Notes: generated by a model not told the origin, from the letters alone. A stretch of DNA of 64,000 nt from Vitreoscilla filiformis (GCF_002222655.1 NZ_CP022423.1:1860001-1924000); one strand, 5' to 3'. Shown: positions 33,953-44,981, numbered from the stretch's first letter. A program made the numbers and translations.

Positions 33953-34429
33953 TCAGGCGTTCTGGGCGCGTTTTTTGGCGCTGACCTTGAAGGTCTTGGC
34001 GCGTTTGACCATGCCGCCAGCGGTCAGGCGCTGGTTGCCAAACACCGTCACTTTGGCGATGTTGGGGCGGCCCGTGCCGTTCTTGGCGTACTTCACCACC
34101 TTGACCACACGCGGTGCGGCCATGCGGCTTTCTTCTGGGGTTTTTTCCTTGGCAGGCAGCGGGCGCCACAGCACCAGCAGCTTGCCGATGTGCTGGACGG
34201 GTGCGGCGTTGAGCTGGTCGGCCAGGGCGTTGAGCATGTCTTCGCGGGCGGTTCGGTCGTCCGAGAACACGCGCACTTTGATGAGGCCGTGGGCGTTGAG
34301 CGCGGCGTCGGTTTCTTTGACGATGGCGGGGGTCAGGCCCTCGGCGCCGATCATGACGACGGGGCTGAGATGGTGTGCGTCGCTGCGCTTGGCTTTGCGC
34401 TCGACGGGTGTCAATTGAATGGCAGGCAT
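33953..34429 (-). CDS. yhbY: CRM-domain RNA-binding protein YhbY
   Basis: YhbY-type proteins bind pre-50S particles through a single CRM domain. The 158-residue protein shows [41 protein letters not shown] and [11 protein letters not shown] in residues 1-95. The basic C-terminal tail ([14 protein letters not shown]) is longer than in E. coli YhbY (97 residues). It is divergent from rlmE with only 20 bp between start codons, so the promoters must overlap. Confidence 0.92.
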   Translation of the reverse strand: MPAIQLTPVERKAKRSDAHHLSPVVMIGAEGLTPAIVKETDAALNAHGLIKVRVFSDDRTAREDMLNALADQLNAAPVQHIGKLLVLWRPLPAKEKTPEESRMAAPRVVKVVKYAKNGTGRPNIAKVTVFGNQRLTAGGMVKRAKTFKVSAKKRAQNA

Positions 34430-34449
34430 CCTCGTATTATCCCTTCACG

Positions 34450-35130
34450 ATGAAAATCAACACCAAAAGCAAGAAGGTCAACAAAGCGTGGTTGAACGAT
34501 CACGTCAACGACCCCTATGTGCGCCTGGCGCAAAAAGAGGGCTTTCGTGCCCGGGCGGCCTACAAACTCAAGGAGCTTGACGAAGCTTTCCAGCTCATCC
34601 GCCCCGGCCAAGTGGTGGTGGATCTGGGGTCGGCGCCGGGGGCGTGGAGCCAGTACCTGCGCCGCCGTTTTGCGCCCAAGGTGGCTGGCGCCGGCGGCGC
34701 CGCCACCGGGGAACTGGACGGTACGCTGATCGCGCTGGACATTCTGCCGATGGAAGCCATCGACGGTGTGCAATTCATTCAGGGCGATTTTCGGGAAGAT
34801 GGGCCGTTGAACGAGCTGGAAACCGCGTTGGCCGGTCGCCCGGTGGACGTGGTGGTGTCGGACATGGCGCCCAACCTCTCCGGCATTCCGAGCACGGACG
34901 CAGCGCGCATCGTGCATTTGGTTGAACTGGCGGTGGATTTTTCCATCCGACACCTGCGCCCCCAAGGCGCTTTGGTGGCGAAAGTGTTTCATGGTGCGGC
35001 CTACGATCCGTTGCAGGCGCTGTTTCGGCAACACTTCCGGGTGGTCAAGGCCCACAAGCCCAAATCCTCGCGGGACAAATCCGCCGAAACCTTTTTGGTG
35101 GGCATCGGTCTGAAAAAAACCGGCGCATGA
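34450..35130 (+). CDS. rlmE: 23S rRNA (uridine-2552-2'-O)-methyltransferase
   Basis: RlmE (FtsJ/RrmJ) is a heat-inducible methyltransferase acting on U2552 of the 50S A-loop. The 226-residue protein shows [18 protein letters not shown], the SAM motif [31 protein letters not shown] and the catalytic Lys in VAKVFHG, plus [23 protein letters not shown] -10-like box at 34435-34440 lies 9 nt before the ATG, hinting at a very short leader. ftsH follows 162 bp downstream. Confidence 0.96.
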   Translation: MKINTKSKKVNKAWLNDHVNDPYVRLAQKEGFRARAAYKLKELDEAFQLIRPGQVVVDLGSAPGAWSQYLRRRFAPKVAGAGGAATGELDGTLIALDILPMEAIDGVQFIQGDFREDGPLNELETALAGRPVDVVVSDMAPNLSGIPSTDAARIVHLVELAVDFSIRHLRPQGALVAKVFHGAAYDPLQALFRQHFRVVKAHKPKSSRDKSAETFLVGIGLKKTGA

Positions 35131-35193
35131 TGCGCGGCCCGTGCAAGACCCGATCATGAGTTGGGCTGCTTGAAACGGGCCCAAGCTGAGGGG

Positions 35194-35220
35194 TTGACTC
35201 TTCTAGAATCGACCCCATCT
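35194..35220 (+). promoter_or_regulatory. sigma-32-like heat-shock promoter of ftsH
   Basis: CCCCATCT (35213-35220) matches the sigma-32 -10 consensus CCCCATNT. TTGACT (35194-35199), 13 bp upstream, is a partial match to the -35 CTTGAAA. The site lies 73 bp before the ftsH GTG. Confidence 0.5.
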
Positions 35221-35292
35221 GCCCCAACAGGTGGCGTTTCGTCGGCCGGTCGGCGACGCCATCGCAGCAAGTGAACCATAGAAGGAGCCGCG

Positions 35293-37197
35293 GTGAACAA
35301 CCAGTGGATTTCGAAAGTCGGCGTCTGGCTGGTGATTGCCTTGGTGCTTTTCACCGTCTTCAAGCAGTTTGACCGGGTGGCCACACCGGGCAACCAGATC
35401 GGGTACTCCGATTTTCTGGAGGAAGTGCGCAACAAGCGCATCAAGAGCGTGACCATCCAAGAAGGCATGGGCAGCGTGGAGATCAGCGCCGAGACCACGG
35501 AAGGGCGCCGCATCCGTACCACGGGCACGTTTTTGGATCGTGGCCTGTCGGGCGATTTGATCAGCAACGGCGTCAAATTTGATGTGCGTCCGCGTGAGGA
35601 GCCGTCGCTGCTGACGAGCTTGCTGATGTCCTGGGGCCCGATGATTCTGCTGATTGGCGTCTGGGTGTACTTCATGCGCCAGATGCAAGGCGGCGGCAAG
35701 GGCGGGGCTTTCAGTTTCGCCAAGAGCAAGGCCCGCATGTTGGACGAGGCGAACAACTCGACCACGTTCGCCGACGTGGCCGGCTGCGACGAAGCCAAGG
35801 AAGAAGTCAAAGAGCTGGTGGACTTCCTGAAGGATCCGCAAAAGTTCCAGAAGCTGGGCGGGCGCATTCCGCGTGGCGTGCTGCTGGTCGGCCCGCCGGG
35901 AACGGGTAAGACGCTGCTGGCCAAGGCCATTGCCGGTGAAGCCAAGGTGCCGTTCTTCAGCATTTCGGGCTCGGATTTCGTGGAAATGTTCGTCGGCGTG
36001 GGCGCGGCCCGCGTGCGCGACATGTTCGAACAAGCCAAGAAGAGCGCCCCGTGCATCATCTTTGTGGATGAAATCGACGCCGTGGGCCGTCACCGTGGCG
36101 CCGGCCTGGGCGGCGGCAACGACGAGCGCGAACAAACCCTCAACCAGATGCTGGTGGAGATGGACGGCTTCGAGACCAACCTTGGTGTGATCGTCATGGC
36201 GGCCACCAACCGCCCGGACATCCTCGATCCGGCCTTGCTGCGCCCCGGTCGTTTCGACCGCCAGGTGTATGTGACGCTGCCCGATGTGCGGGGCCGCGAG
36301 CAAATCCTCAACGTCCACATGCGCAAAGTGCCGGTGGGTCAAGACATCCGCGCCGACATCTTGGCACGTGGCACGCCGGGCTTCTCGGGCGCCGATCTGG
36401 CCAACTTGGTGAACGAAGCCGCGTTGTTCGCTGCGCGCCGCAATGGCCGCGTGGTGGAAATGGTGGACTTTGAGCGCGCCAAGGACAAGATCATCATGGG
36501 CCCGGAGCGCAAGTCCATGGTCATGCCCGAGGACGAGCGTCGCAACACGGCTTACCACGAAGCAGGCCATGCCCTCATTGGCCGCCTGCTGCCCAAGTGT
36601 GACCCGGTGCATAAAGTCACCATCATCCCGCGTGGCCGCGCTCTGGGCGTGACCATGAGTTTGCCCGAGCGGGATCGGTACAGCTACGACCGGGACTACA
36701 TGCTGAACCAAATCAGCATGCTGTTCGGGGGGCGCATTGCCGAAGAGGTGTTCATGAACCAAATGACCACCGGCGCCAGCAATGACTTCGAGCGAGCCAC
36801 CCACATCGCCCGCGACATGGTGACGCGCTACGGCATGACCGACGAACTCGGGCCCATGGTCTACGCGGAGAACGAGGGTGAAGTGTTCCTGGGCCGTTCG
36901 GTGACCAAGACCACCAGCATGTCGGAAGAAACCATGCGCAAGGTCGATTCGGTGATCCGCCGCATCATCGACGAGCAATACGCCGTGGCCCGCAAGCTCA
37001 TCGAAGACAACCAAGACAAGATGCACGCCATGGCCAAAGCGCTGCTCGATTGGGAAACCATCGACGGTGATCAGTTGGACGACATCATGTCTGGTAAGCC
37101 ACCGCGTCCGCCCAAGGATTGGACGCCTTCGGCCAACAAGACCGGCGGCGGCGCAGTGCCCCCGGTGAGCACGGGCGGCACGGCAGCGGCGGTGTGA
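35293..37197 (+). CDS. ftsH: ATP-dependent zinc metalloprotease FtsH
   Basis: FtsH is a membrane-anchored AAA+ protease that degrades misfolded membrane proteins and regulators such as sigma-32. The 634-residue protein has two N-terminal helices ([35 protein letters not shown]) around a periplasmic domain, Walker [14 protein letters not shown], Walker [13 protein letters not shown], the SRH ([18 protein letters not shown]) and the zinc motif HEAGH in [11 protein letters not shown]. The start is GTG at 35293, with AAGGAG upstream. Length is normal. Confidence 0.98.
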   Translation: MNNQWISKVGVWLVIALVLFTVFKQFDRVATPGNQIGYSDFLEEVRNKRIKSVTIQEGMGSVEISAETTEGRRIRTTGTFLDRGLSGDLISNGVKFDVRPREEPSLLTSLLMSWGPMILLIGVWVYFMRQMQGGGKGGAFSFAKSKARMLDEANNSTTFADVAGCDEAKEEVKELVDFLKDPQKFQKLGGRIPRGVLLVGPPGTGKTLLAKAIAGEAKVPFFSISGSDFVEMFVGVGAARVRDMFEQAKKSAPCIIFVDEIDAVGRHRGAGLGGGNDEREQTLNQMLVEMDGFETNLGVIVMAATNRPDILDPALLRPGRFDRQVYVTLPDVRGREQILNVHMRKVPVGQDIRADILARGTPGFSGADLANLVNEAALFAARRNGRVVEMVDFERAKDKIIMGPERKSMVMPEDERRNTAYHEAGHALIGRLLPKCDPVHKVTIIPRGRALGVTMSLPERDRYSYDRDYMLNQISMLFGGRIAEEVFMNQMTTGASNDFERATHIARDMVTRYGMTDELGPMVYAENEGEVFLGRSVTKTTSMSEETMRKVDSVIRRIIDEQYAVARKLIEDNQDKMHAMAKALLDWETIDGDQLDDIMSGKPPRPPKDWTPSANKTGGGAVPPVSTGGTAAAV

Positions 37198-37243
37198 TCG
37201 TCGCCTGAGCCGAGCGCGGCGCATGCAGCGCCGCATCATCACC

Positions 37244-37271
37244 AACGGGGCCCCGCGCCCCGTTCGTTTTT
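37244..37271 (+). terminator. intrinsic terminator after ftsH
   Basis: AACGGGGC (37244-37251) pairs with GCCCCGTT (37257-37264) around CCCGC and is followed by CG and TTTTT. It ends 10 bp before the folP start, so folP needs read-through or a promoter inside ftsH. Confidence 0.8.
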
Positions 37272-37281
37272 GGGGATCGCC

Positions 37282-38130
37282 ATGTTGTGGCAAACCGCCC
37301 GTTTTGCATTGGATTTGCGTGCCCGTCCGCTGGTGATGGGCATCGTCAACACCACGCCCGATTCGTTCTCAGATGGCGGGCGTGACACAGCCGCCGCCAT
37401 CGCCCACGCCGAGCGCTTGTGTGCCGAAGGTGCGGACATTCTCGACATCGGGGGCGAGTCCACCCGCCCAGGGTCGCAGATGCCCTCGGTGGAGGAGGAG
37501 CTGTGCCGCGTCCTGCCGGTGGTGCGCCAAGCGGTGCGTTGGGGTGTGCCGGTGTCGGTGGACACCAGCCGCCCCGAAGTCATCCGCGCCGTGCTGGAGG
37601 CTGGCGCCGACATCGTCAACGACGTGCGCGCTTTGACGTGGCCGGGTGCGCTGGCGGCGGTGCAAGCCTTCCCCGGTGTCGGGGTGTGTTTGATGCACAT
37701 GCAAGGCCAACCCGCCACCATGCAGGCCAATCCATGTTACGAGGAGGCGAACGGCGGTGTGGTCGGCGAGGTGCGGGCTTTTTTGGCCGACCGCTTGGCC
37801 GCCGTGACCGCAGCGGGCGTCGCGCCCGCGTGCATCACCCTCGATCCTGGGTATGGTTTCGGCAAGAGCCAAGCCCACAATTTGGCGCTGTGGCGGGCGC
37901 AACGTGAATTGCTTGCGTTGGGGCGTCCGCTGCTGGTCGGCTGGTCACGCAAAGGCACGCTGGGTCAGATCACCGGGCGGCCTGTGGGCGAGCGGCTGGT
38001 GGCCAGCGTGTCGGCGGCGTTGGCGTCGGTGGCCTTGGGCGCACGCATCGTGCGGGTTCACGATGTGGCAGCGACAGTGGATGCGCTCAAAGTCTGGCAA
38101 GCCGCCGGGCTGGATGATGTGCAACCCTGA
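37282..38130 (+). CDS. folP: dihydropteroate synthase
   Basis: FolP condenses p-aminobenzoate with hydroxymethyl-dihydropterin pyrophosphate in folate synthesis and is the sulfonamide target. The 282-residue TIM barrel shows [17 protein letters not shown], the sulfonamide loop region [47 protein letters not shown] and [17 protein letters not shown]. The ATG at 37282 is preferred over an in-frame TTG 4 codons upstream. glmM follows 25 bp later, the common folP-glmM pair. Confidence 0.96.
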   Translation: MLWQTARFALDLRARPLVMGIVNTTPDSFSDGGRDTAAAIAHAERLCAEGADILDIGGESTRPGSQMPSVEEELCRVLPVVRQAVRWGVPVSVDTSRPEVIRAVLEAGADIVNDVRALTWPGALAAVQAFPGVGVCLMHMQGQPATMQANPCYEEANGGVVGEVRAFLADRLAAVTAAGVAPACITLDPGYGFGKSQAHNLALWRAQRELLALGRPLLVGWSRKGTLGQITGRPVGERLVASVSAALASVALGARIVRVHDVAATVDALKVWQAAGLDDVQP

Positions 38131-38155
38131 CTTTTCATTCGAAAGCATTTCAGAC

Positions 38156-39511
38156 ATGACGCGCAAGTATTTCGGCACCGATGGCATTCGTGGCACCGTG
38201 GGTCAATCGCCCATCACGGCAGACTTCGCGCTGCGCTTGGGCCATGCGGTGGGCCGTGTGCTGCAACAACAAGCCCAAGGTGGCCGGGCGCCCACGGTGC
38301 TCATTGGCAAAGACACCCGCATTTCGGGCTACATGCTGGAAAGTGCGCTCGAAGCGGGTTTTGCGTCTGCGGGTGTGAACGTGCTGCTCACCGGCCCGCT
38401 GCCCACGCCCGGCGTGGCCTACCTGACGCGTGCGCTGCGCTTGGATTTGGGCGTGGTCATCAGTGCATCGCACAACGCTTATCCGGACAACGGCATCAAG
38501 TTTTTCTCCGCCCGGGGCCAAAAGCTGCCCGATGCGTGGGAGCTGGAAGTCGAAGCCGCCCTGGCGCAAGAACCGGTGTGGGTCGATTCGATGCGCCTGG
38601 GCCGCGCTCGTCGATTGAACGACGCCCAAGGCCGTTACATCGAGTTTTGCAAGAGCACCGTCAGCGGTGAAATGAGCCTGAAGGGGCTGAAGCTGGTGAT
38701 CGATGCAGCGCACGGGGCTGCCTACCAAGTTGCGCCGGCGGTGTTCCATGAGCTGGGCGCGGAGGTGGTGGCCATCGGTTGTGCGCCCAACGGCACCAAC
38801 ATCAACGATGGGGTCGGGGCGACTTCGCCGGCTGCGTTGGTGGCGGCTGTCCAAGAGCACGGCGCCGATTTCGGCATCGCGTTGGATGGCGACGCGGATC
38901 GGCTGCAATTGGTCGATGGCACAGGCCGGCTGTTCAATGGCGACGAATTGTTGTACCTGCTGGCGGTGGATCGCCTGAACCACGGCGAGCGGGTGCCTGG
39001 TGTGGTCGGCACGCTCATGACGAACATGGCGATCCAAGTCGCACTGCAACGCCGGGGGGTGGACTTGGTGCGCGCCAAGGTGGGCGACCGTTATGTGCTC
39101 GAAGACCTGGGCCGCCACGGCTGGCTGCTGGGGGGCGAAAGTTCGGGCCACCTGTTGGTGCTCGATCAGCACAGCACGGGCGACGGCATCATCAGCGCGT
39201 TGCAAGTGTTGCAGGCGGTGCAGCGCAGTGGTCAGCCCATGGGCGAAGGGCTGCTGGCGGGGGTGACGCTGTTCCCGCAAACCATGATCAACGTGCCGTG
39301 GCGCGTCGGGCAGGTGTGGACGCAGTTTCCGGCCCTGGTGCAAGAAGTTGAGCACGTCACGGCGGAGTTGGGGCAGCGGGGGCGGGTGTTGATCCGCGCA
39401 TCGGGCACCGAGCCGGTGTTGCGCGTCATGGTCGAAGCGCAAGACACGGCACTGGCCCGCAGCCAAGCTGAACGGTTGGTGGCAGCGGTGCGCCATGTGA
39501 CAACCGCTTGA
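38156..39511 (+). CDS. glmM: phosphoglucosamine mutase
   Basis: GlmM interconverts glucosamine-6-P and glucosamine-1-P for UDP-GlcNAc and cell-wall synthesis. The 451-residue protein starts [16 protein letters not shown], carries the phosphoserine loop [17 protein letters not shown], the metal loop [13 protein letters not shown] and the sugar-binding GGESSGHLL. The C-terminal [15 protein letters not shown] binds the substrate phosphate. Length is normal. Confidence 0.97.
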   Translation: MTRKYFGTDGIRGTVGQSPITADFALRLGHAVGRVLQQQAQGGRAPTVLIGKDTRISGYMLESALEAGFASAGVNVLLTGPLPTPGVAYLTRALRLDLGVVISASHNAYPDNGIKFFSARGQKLPDAWELEVEAALAQEPVWVDSMRLGRARRLNDAQGRYIEFCKSTVSGEMSLKGLKLVIDAAHGAAYQVAPAVFHELGAEVVAIGCAPNGTNINDGVGATSPAALVAAVQEHGADFGIALDGDADRLQLVDGTGRLFNGDELLYLLAVDRLNHGERVPGVVGTLMTNMAIQVALQRRGVDLVRAKVGDRYVLEDLGRHGWLLGGESSGHLLVLDQHSTGDGIISALQVLQAVQRSGQPMGEGLLAGVTLFPQTMINVPWRVGQVWTQFPALVQEVEHVTAELGQRGRVLIRASGTEPVLRVMVEAQDTALARSQAERLVAAVRHVTTA

Positions 39512-39544
39512 CGCTTTTTGACAGTGTGACAACCGGCTAAACGG

Positions 39545-39562
39545 GTGTCACATCGCTGTCAC
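39545..39562 (+). promoter_or_regulatory. Pho box upstream of pstS
   Basis: GTGTCAC-ATCG-CTGTCAC consists of two 7-nt direct repeats separated by 4 nt, the exact geometry of a PhoB-binding Pho box (CTGTCAT-N4-CTGTCAT). It lies 77-94 bp before the pstS ATG, in front of the pst operon that also encodes PhoB and PhoR. Confidence 0.75.
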
Positions 39563-39638
39563 AGGCGCTTTCTACAGTGCAAGGCATACGGGGAGACCCT
39601 GGGTCGGGCTCCCATCCCCTTTCACTGAGGAAAGACGC

Positions 39639-40676
39639 ATGAAGTTCTCTGCCTTGTTCCGCGCTGTTATCGCTGCATCGACCTTTGCCGTGGCGCTGTC
39701 GGCCAGCGCCCAGGAAGTGACCGGCGCTGGCGCCTCCTTCCCGGCACCGATCTACGCCAAGTGGGCCGACGCCTTCAACAAGGCCACTGGCGTCCGCATC
39801 AACTACCAATCGGTGGGTTCGGGCGCTGGTATCAAGCAAATCAAGGCCAAGACGGTCGATTTTGGCGCTTCCGATTCGCCGCTCAAGGACACCGATCTGG
39901 CCACCGATGGCATGGTGCAATTCCCGATGGTGATCGGCGGCGTGGTGCCGGTGGTCAACGTCAAGGGCCTTCAGCCGGGCCAGCTCAAGCTGTCCGGCCA
40001 AGTGCTGGGGGACATCTACTTGGGCAAGATCACCAAGTGGAACGACCCGGCCCTGGTCGCCCTGAACCCGGGTGTCGCTTTGCCGGATGCCGACATCCAA
40101 GTCGTGCGCCGTGCTGACGGTTCGGGCACCAGCTTCCTGTTCACCAACTACCTGTCCAAGGTGAACGCCGAGTGGAAGGCCAAGGTTGGCGAAGGCACGG
40201 CTGTCAACTGGCCGACCGGTGCGGGTGGCAAGGGCAACGAAGGCGTGTCGTCCTACGTCATGCGCCTGCCGAATTCGATTGGTTACGTCGAATACGCCTA
40301 CGCCAAGCAAAACAAGATGACCCATGTGCTGATGAAGAACCGCGATGGTGCCTTCGTTGGCCCGGATGACGCGACGTTCAAGGCCGCCGCCGCTGGTGCA
40401 GACTGGGCCAAGAGCTTCTACCAAGTGCTGACCGACCAGCCCGGCAAAGACGCTTGGCCGCTCACTGGCGCCACCTTCATCCTGATGCACAAGTCGCAGG
40501 TGAAGCCGGAGAACGCAGCAGCGGCGCTCAAGTTTTTCGAGTGGTCGTACGTCAATGGCGACAAGACGGCGGCCGAACTGGAGTTCGTGCCCATGCCTGA
40601 CTCTGTGAAAACGCTGGTGCGCAAACTCTGGGGTGACATCAAGGATCCAGCGGGCAAGGCCATCGCCTACCGCTGA
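39639..40676 (+). CDS. pstS: phosphate ABC transporter substrate-binding protein
   Basis: PstS is the periplasmic high-affinity phosphate receptor of the PstSCAB importer. The 345-residue precursor has a signal peptide ([17 protein letters not shown]) and the family start [20 protein letters not shown]. Phosphate-site segments are [36 protein letters not shown] and [16 protein letters not shown] lies upstream of the ATG. A hairpin with a T-run lies between pstS and pstC, which could raise PstS relative to the membrane subunits. Confidence 0.97.
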   Translation: MKFSALFRAVIAASTFAVALSASAQEVTGAGASFPAPIYAKWADAFNKATGVRINYQSVGSGAGIKQIKAKTVDFGASDSPLKDTDLATDGMVQFPMVIGGVVPVVNVKGLQPGQLKLSGQVLGDIYLGKITKWNDPALVALNPGVALPDADIQVVRRADGSGTSFLFTNYLSKVNAEWKAKVGEGTAVNWPTGAGGKGNEGVSSYVMRLPNSIGYVEYAYAKQNKMTHVLMKNRDGAFVGPDDATFKAAAAGADWAKSFYQVLTDQPGKDAWPLTGATFILMHKSQVKPENAAAALKFFEWSYVNGDKTAAELEFVPMPDSVKTLVRKLWGDIKDPAGKAIAYR

Positions 40677-40683
40677 TCGTTGT

Positions 40684-40704
40684 CGATCGCTGTCGATCGT
40701 TTTT
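40684..40704 (+). terminator. attenuator-like hairpin between pstS and pstC
   Basis: CGATCG (40684-40689), loop CTGT and CGATCG (40694-40699) are followed directly by five T. The stem has only 6 bp, so it likely terminates part of the transcripts. Confidence 0.5.
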
Positions 40705-40837
40705 GACCCTCCCTTCAGCGAGCCGTGCGGGCCTGGGTGCCTGCGCGGCCGTTGGCGTCGGTTTCATCACCTTGCTGCCCTGGGGGCTTGACGTGTCCGC
40801 ATCTCTTCCTGCTCGATCTCTGCCAGAGCCTGGCCTC

Positions 40838-41815
40838 ATGCAAAGAAGTTCTCCGACTGGTAGCCCGGATCCGCGCCGTGCGCGGGCGCCGTGGGCCGAT
40901 TCGCTGTTTGCCTTCGCAGCCCACGCCGCCGCGTGGCTGACCCTGGCGCTGCTGCTGGGTATTTTGGTGTCCCTGGTCATGGGGGCCGCTCCGGCGATTG
41001 AGGCTTACGGCCTGTCCTTCCTCTGGCGCGCCGAATGGGACCCTGCGGGTGAGAAGTTCGGCGGCCTGGTGATGATCTACGGCACGCTGATGACCTCGAT
41101 CATTGCCCTGGTGATCGCCGTGCCGGTGAGTTTTGGCATCGCGCTGTTTTTGACCGAGTTGTCGCCCAACTGGTTGCGCCGTCCGCTGGGCGTGGCGGTG
41201 GAGCTGCTGGCGGCGGTGCCTTCCATCGTGTATGGCATGTGGGGCTTGCTGGTGTTCGGCCCGCTGCTGGGCACCTATGTGCAACAGCCCCTGCAAGCCT
41301 TGTTCAAGGGCGTGCCGGTGCTGGGGGCGTTGTTCTCTGGCCCGCCGGTGGGCATCGGGCTGCTGTCGGCTGGCATCATCCTGGCGATCATGATCATCCC
41401 GTTCATCGCTTCGGTGATGCGTGATGTGTTCACCATCACCCCGCCGATGCTCAAAGAATCCGCCTACGGTCTGGGTTCCACGACCTGGGAAGTGGTGTGG
41501 AACGTCGTGCTGCCGTACACCAAGGCCGGCGTGATCGGCGGTGTCATGTTGGGCCTGGGCCGCGCCTTGGGTGAAACGATGGCTGTCACGTTCGTCATCG
41601 GCAACATGAACCAGCTCGATTCGCTGTCGCTGTTTGAAGCGGCCAACAGCATCACCTCCGCGCTGGCCAACGAGTTTGCCGAAGCTGGCGAAGGCTTGCA
41701 CCAAGCGTCGCTGATCTACCTGGGCCTGGTGCTGTTCTTCATCACCTTCGTGGTGTTGACCTGCTCCAAGCTGTTGCTGGCCCGCCTGAAGAAGAACGAA
41801 GGAGCCCGTTCATGA
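40838..41815 (+). CDS. pstC: phosphate ABC transporter permease PstC
   Basis: PstC is one of two inner-membrane channel subunits of the Pst importer. The 325-residue protein has six helices, for example [39 protein letters not shown] and [20 protein letters not shown]. The permease EAA loop is [20 protein letters not shown] and the C-terminal [18 protein letters not shown] is typical of the family. The ATG at 40838 is chosen; an in-frame start 45 codons upstream would add a Gly/Ala-rich leader across the hairpin. The stop overlaps pstA (ATGA). Confidence 0.95.
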   Translation: MQRSSPTGSPDPRRARAPWADSLFAFAAHAAAWLTLALLLGILVSLVMGAAPAIEAYGLSFLWRAEWDPAGEKFGGLVMIYGTLMTSIIALVIAVPVSFGIALFLTELSPNWLRRPLGVAVELLAAVPSIVYGMWGLLVFGPLLGTYVQQPLQALFKGVPVLGALFSGPPVGIGLLSAGIILAIMIIPFIASVMRDVFTITPPMLKESAYGLGSTTWEVVWNVVLPYTKAGVIGGVMLGLGRALGETMAVTFVIGNMNQLDSLSLFEAANSITSALANEFAEAGEGLHQASLIYLGLVLFFITFVVLTCSKLLLARLKKNEGARS

Positions 41816-42678
41816 GCTTCATGACCCTCGATGCGCAGCGCCTGGCGCTGCACCAGCGCCGCAAGCGCATCAACGCCGTGGCTTTGAGCCTGTCTCTGGC
41901 GGCGATGGCTTTCGGTGTGTTCTGGCTGCTGTGGATTCTGTTTGAAACCGTGCGTTTGGGGATCGACGGCTTGACTTGGGCCGTGTTCACCGAAATGACC
42001 CCGCCACCCCAAGCCGAAACCGGCGGTTTGGCCAATGCCCTGTATGGATCGGCCTTGATGGTCGGGCTGGCCACGCTGGTGGGTACGCCCATCGGCATTT
42101 TGGCTGGCATCTACGTGGCCGAGTACGGCCAGCGCAGCCTGCTGGGCAAAGCGGTGCAGTTCATCAACGACATCTTGCTGTCCGCCCCGTCCATCGTCAT
42201 CGGCCTGTTCATCTACACCGTGGTGGTGGCGCGCTTCAAGACCTTCTCGGGCTGGGCCGGCGTGTGTGCCCTGGCGCTGATCGTCATCCCGGTGGTGATT
42301 CGCACCACAGCGGACATGCTGGCGCTGGTGCCCCACGCCCTGCGCGAAGCGGCCTACGCTCTGGGCACGCCGAAGTGGAAGGTGATCCTCAGCATCACCT
42401 TGAAGTCGGCCCGTGCCGGGGTGGTGACGGGCGTGCTGTTGGCCGTGGCGCGCATTTCGGGTGAAACCGCGCCGCTGCTGTTCACTGCGTTGTCGAACCA
42501 GTTCTGGACGTCCAACTTGGACGGCCCGGTGGCCAGCTTGCCGGTCACCATCTTCAAATTCGCCATGAGCCCCTACGAGAACTGGCAGCAGCTCGCCTGG
42601 GCGGGCGTGTTCATCATCACCGTGGGCGTGTTGGCGCTCAACATCCTGGCGCGCGTGTTGTTCCGCAACAAGCACTGA
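41812..42678 (+). CDS. pstA: phosphate ABC transporter permease PstA
   Basis: PstA (288 residues) is the second channel subunit. It has six helices ([61 protein letters not shown]) and the EAA motif [41 protein letters not shown] is a PstA signature. It is coupled to pstC by a 4-bp ATGA overlap; pstB follows after 23 bp. Confidence 0.96.
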   Translation: MSFMTLDAQRLALHQRRKRINAVALSLSLAAMAFGVFWLLWILFETVRLGIDGLTWAVFTEMTPPPQAETGGLANALYGSALMVGLATLVGTPIGILAGIYVAEYGQRSLLGKAVQFINDILLSAPSIVIGLFIYTVVVARFKTFSGWAGVCALALIVIPVVIRTTADMLALVPHALREAAYALGTPKWKVILSITLKSARAGVVTGVLLAVARISGETAPLLFTALSNQFWTSNLDGPVASLPVTIFKFAMSPYENWQQLAWAGVFIITVGVLALNILARVLFRNKH

Positions 42679-42701
42679 CCCCCAGCTTCAAAGGCCCCGT
42701 C

Positions 42702-43487
42702 ATGGACACCAAAGTGACTTCCCCCGTGAGCGAAAAAGCCAAGATTTCCGTTAAGGATCTGAACTTCTACTACGGCAGCTTCCACGCCCTCAAGCGCATC
42801 AACCTGGACATTCCCGAAAAGAAGGTCACGGCCTTCATCGGCCCGTCGGGTTGCGGCAAGTCCACCCTGTTGCGCACCTTCAACCGCATGTTCGAGCTGT
42901 ACCCGGAGCAGCGCGCCGAAGGCCAAATTTTGGTCGATGGCGAAAACGTGCTGGACAGGCGCATGGACGTGTCCTTGGTGCGTGCCAAAGTCGGCATGGT
43001 GTTCCAGAAGCCGACGCCGTTCCCGATGTCGATCTACGACAACATCGCCTTCGGCGTGAAGCTGTTCGAAAACCTGTCGCGGGTCGAGATGGATGAGCGC
43101 GTCGAATGGGCGCTGAAAAAGGCCGCCCTCTGGAACGAGGTGAAGGACAAGCTGCACCAAAGTGGCTCGGGCCTGTCCGGTGGCCAGCAGCAACGCTTGT
43201 GCATCGCACGCGGCATCGCCATCAAGCCGGAAGTGCTGCTGCTGGACGAACCCTGCTCGGCACTGGACCCGATCTCCACCGGCAAAGTCGAAGAGCTGGT
43301 GGACGAGCTGAAGTCGGATTACACCGTGCTCATCGTCACACACAACATGCAACAAGCCGCCCGCGTGTCCGACTACACGGCCTACATGTACCTGGGCGAT
43401 CTGGTCGAATTCGGCCCGACACGCGATGTGTTCATGAAGCCGACCAAGAAGGAAACCGAGGACTACATCACCGGCCGTTTCGGCTGA
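42702..43487 (+). CDS. pstB: phosphate ABC transporter ATPase PstB
   Basis: PstB (261 residues) energises phosphate import. Walker A is [18 protein letters not shown], the signature is [17 protein letters not shown], Walker B is [16 protein letters not shown] and the switch His is in [17 protein letters not shown]. The C-terminal [13 protein letters not shown] is typical of PstB. It also takes part in PhoR repression with PhoU when phosphate is plentiful. Confidence 0.98.
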   Translation: MDTKVTSPVSEKAKISVKDLNFYYGSFHALKRINLDIPEKKVTAFIGPSGCGKSTLLRTFNRMFELYPEQRAEGQILVDGENVLDRRMDVSLVRAKVGMVFQKPTPFPMSIYDNIAFGVKLFENLSRVEMDERVEWALKKAALWNEVKDKLHQSGSGLSGGQQQRLCIARGIAIKPEVLLLDEPCSALDPISTGKVEELVDELKSDYTVLIVTHNMQQAARVSDYTAYMYLGDLVEFGPTRDVFMKPTKKETEDYITGRFG

Positions 43488-43518
43488 TCGCTGCCCTGCG
43501 CCGAGGAGGCATCATTTC

Positions 43519-44232
43519 ATGGACAAACACCTTTCCACCCAGTTCGACGCTGAGCTGAGCGGCGTCTCCACCCGCGTGCTGGAGATGGGCGGCATGGTCG
43601 AAGCGCAAGTCGCCCAAGCCATCTACGCACTCACCCATTTCAGTGCAGAAACGGCGGCGCAAGTGCTGTCGGCGGAATCCAAGGTCAACGCGCTCGAAGT
43701 TGAAATCGACGCGGATCTGTCGGCCATCATCGCCCGGCGCCAGCCCACCGCCCGCGACCTGCGTTTGCTGATCGCCATCTCCAAAACCATCGGCAACCTG
43801 GAGCGCGTCGGCGATGAAGCCGCCCGCATCGCTCGCACGGTGCAAAACCTCATCAACACGGGGGTGTTCAGCCGCCTGAAGCTGCCGGTGTCGGACGTGT
43901 CTTACGAGGCCGACCTGGCCACCGCCTCGCTGCGCAAGGCGTTGGACAGCTTTGCGCGCCTGGACACCGTGCAAGCCCTGGAAGTCATCAAACAAGACAA
44001 CCTCATCGACCAAGAATTCGACGGCATGCTGCGCAAGCTCATCACCTACATGATGGAAGACCCGCGCACCATTTCGGCGTCGATTGACTTGGTGTTCGTC
44101 GCCAAGGCGATCGAACGTGTGGGTGACCACGCCAAGAACCTGGCCGAACAGGTGATTTACATTGTCAAGGGCACGGATGTGCGCCACAACAGCGTCGATG
44201 CGGTCGAATCCGTGGCGCTGCGGCGTGGATAA
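43519..44232 (+). CDS. phoU: phosphate signalling protein PhoU
   Basis: PhoU (237 residues) links the Pst transporter state to PhoR and keeps the Pho regulon off in high phosphate. The two three-helix halves are visible with the metal-binding repeats TIGNLERVGDEAARIARTV and AKAIERVGDHAKNLAEQVIY, both carrying the ExxxD-type motif. It follows pstB by 31 bp with GGAGG upstream, and phoB starts 12 bp after its stop. Confidence 0.97.
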   Translation: MDKHLSTQFDAELSGVSTRVLEMGGMVEAQVAQAIYALTHFSAETAAQVLSAESKVNALEVEIDADLSAIIARRQPTARDLRLLIAISKTIGNLERVGDEAARIARTVQNLINTGVFSRLKLPVSDVSYEADLATASLRKALDSFARLDTVQALEVIKQDNLIDQEFDGMLRKLITYMMEDPRTISASIDLVFVAKAIERVGDHAKNLAEQVIYIVKGTDVRHNSVDAVESVALRRG

Positions 44233-44244
44233 GGAGTGGTGAGC

Positions 44245-44949
44245 ATGTCCACGGTGCTGGTGGTCGAAGACGAGTCGGCGATTGCCGAACTGATTGCCAT
44301 CAACCTGCGCCACGCAGGTTTTGAGGTGACGCTGGCGGAGAACGCCGAACAGGCCACAGCCGCCGTCGATGCGGTACTGCCCGATTTGGTGCTGCTGGAT
44401 TGGATGCTGCCGGGGCAGTCGGGGGTGTCGCTGGCGCGGCAGTGGCGGGCGCAGTCGCGCACCCGCGAGCTGCCCATCATCATGCTGACGGCGCGTGCCG
44501 ATGAGGCCGACAAGGTCAGCGGCCTGGACGCCGGGGCGGATGACTACCTGACCAAGCCGTTCTCCACCCAGGAACTACTGGCGCGCATCCGCGCCGTGCT
44601 GCGGCGGCGCATGCCCGAAGCGTTGGACTCGGCGGTGGAAATCTCCGGTTTGCGCCTCGATCCGTCCACGCGGCGGGTGACGCGCCACGGGGCCGAAGTC
44701 AAAGTCGGCCCGACGGAGTTTCGGCTGCTGCACTTTTTCATGACGCACCCGGAGCGCGTTCACAGCCGGTCGCAGTTGCTCGACCGGGTGTGGGGCGACC
44801 ATGTGTTCATTGAGGAGCGCACGGTGGACGTTCACGTCAAGCGCTTGCGTGAAGCCCTGAACCCGGCTGGGTGCTCCGCCATGATCGAAACCGTGCGCGG
44901 CGCCGGCTACCGTTTGACCGAGCTGCCGGTGGCAGCTTCGGCCACTTGA
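44245..44949 (+). CDS. phoB: phosphate regulon response regulator PhoB
   Basis: PhoB (234 residues) activates Pho-box promoters when phosphorylated. The receiver has VLVVEDESAIAELIA, the phosphoacceptor in LVLLDWMLPGQSG and PIIMLTARADEADKVSG. The C-terminal winged helix has VGPTEFRLLHFFMTHPERVHS and VDVHVKRLREALNPAG. The ATG at 44245 has AAGGAG 8 nt upstream; two GTG codons just before are less suitable. The Pho box before pstS suggests that the operon is autoactivated. Confidence 0.96.
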   Translation: MSTVLVVEDESAIAELIAINLRHAGFEVTLAENAEQATAAVDAVLPDLVLLDWMLPGQSGVSLARQWRAQSRTRELPIIMLTARADEADKVSGLDAGADDYLTKPFSTQELLARIRAVLRRRMPEALDSAVEISGLRLDPSTRRVTRHGAEVKVGPTEFRLLHFFMTHPERVHSRSQLLDRVWGDHVFIEERTVDVHVKRLREALNPAGCSAMIETVRGAGYRLTELPVAASAT

Positions 44950-44981
44950 GTCCGCAACCGACAACGCCAAGGGAGGGGATG

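Noticed and set aside
35194..35210. Sigma-70 reading TTGACT...TAGAAT before ftsH
   Set aside because: The hexamers are only 4 bp apart, which cannot form a sigma-70 promoter.
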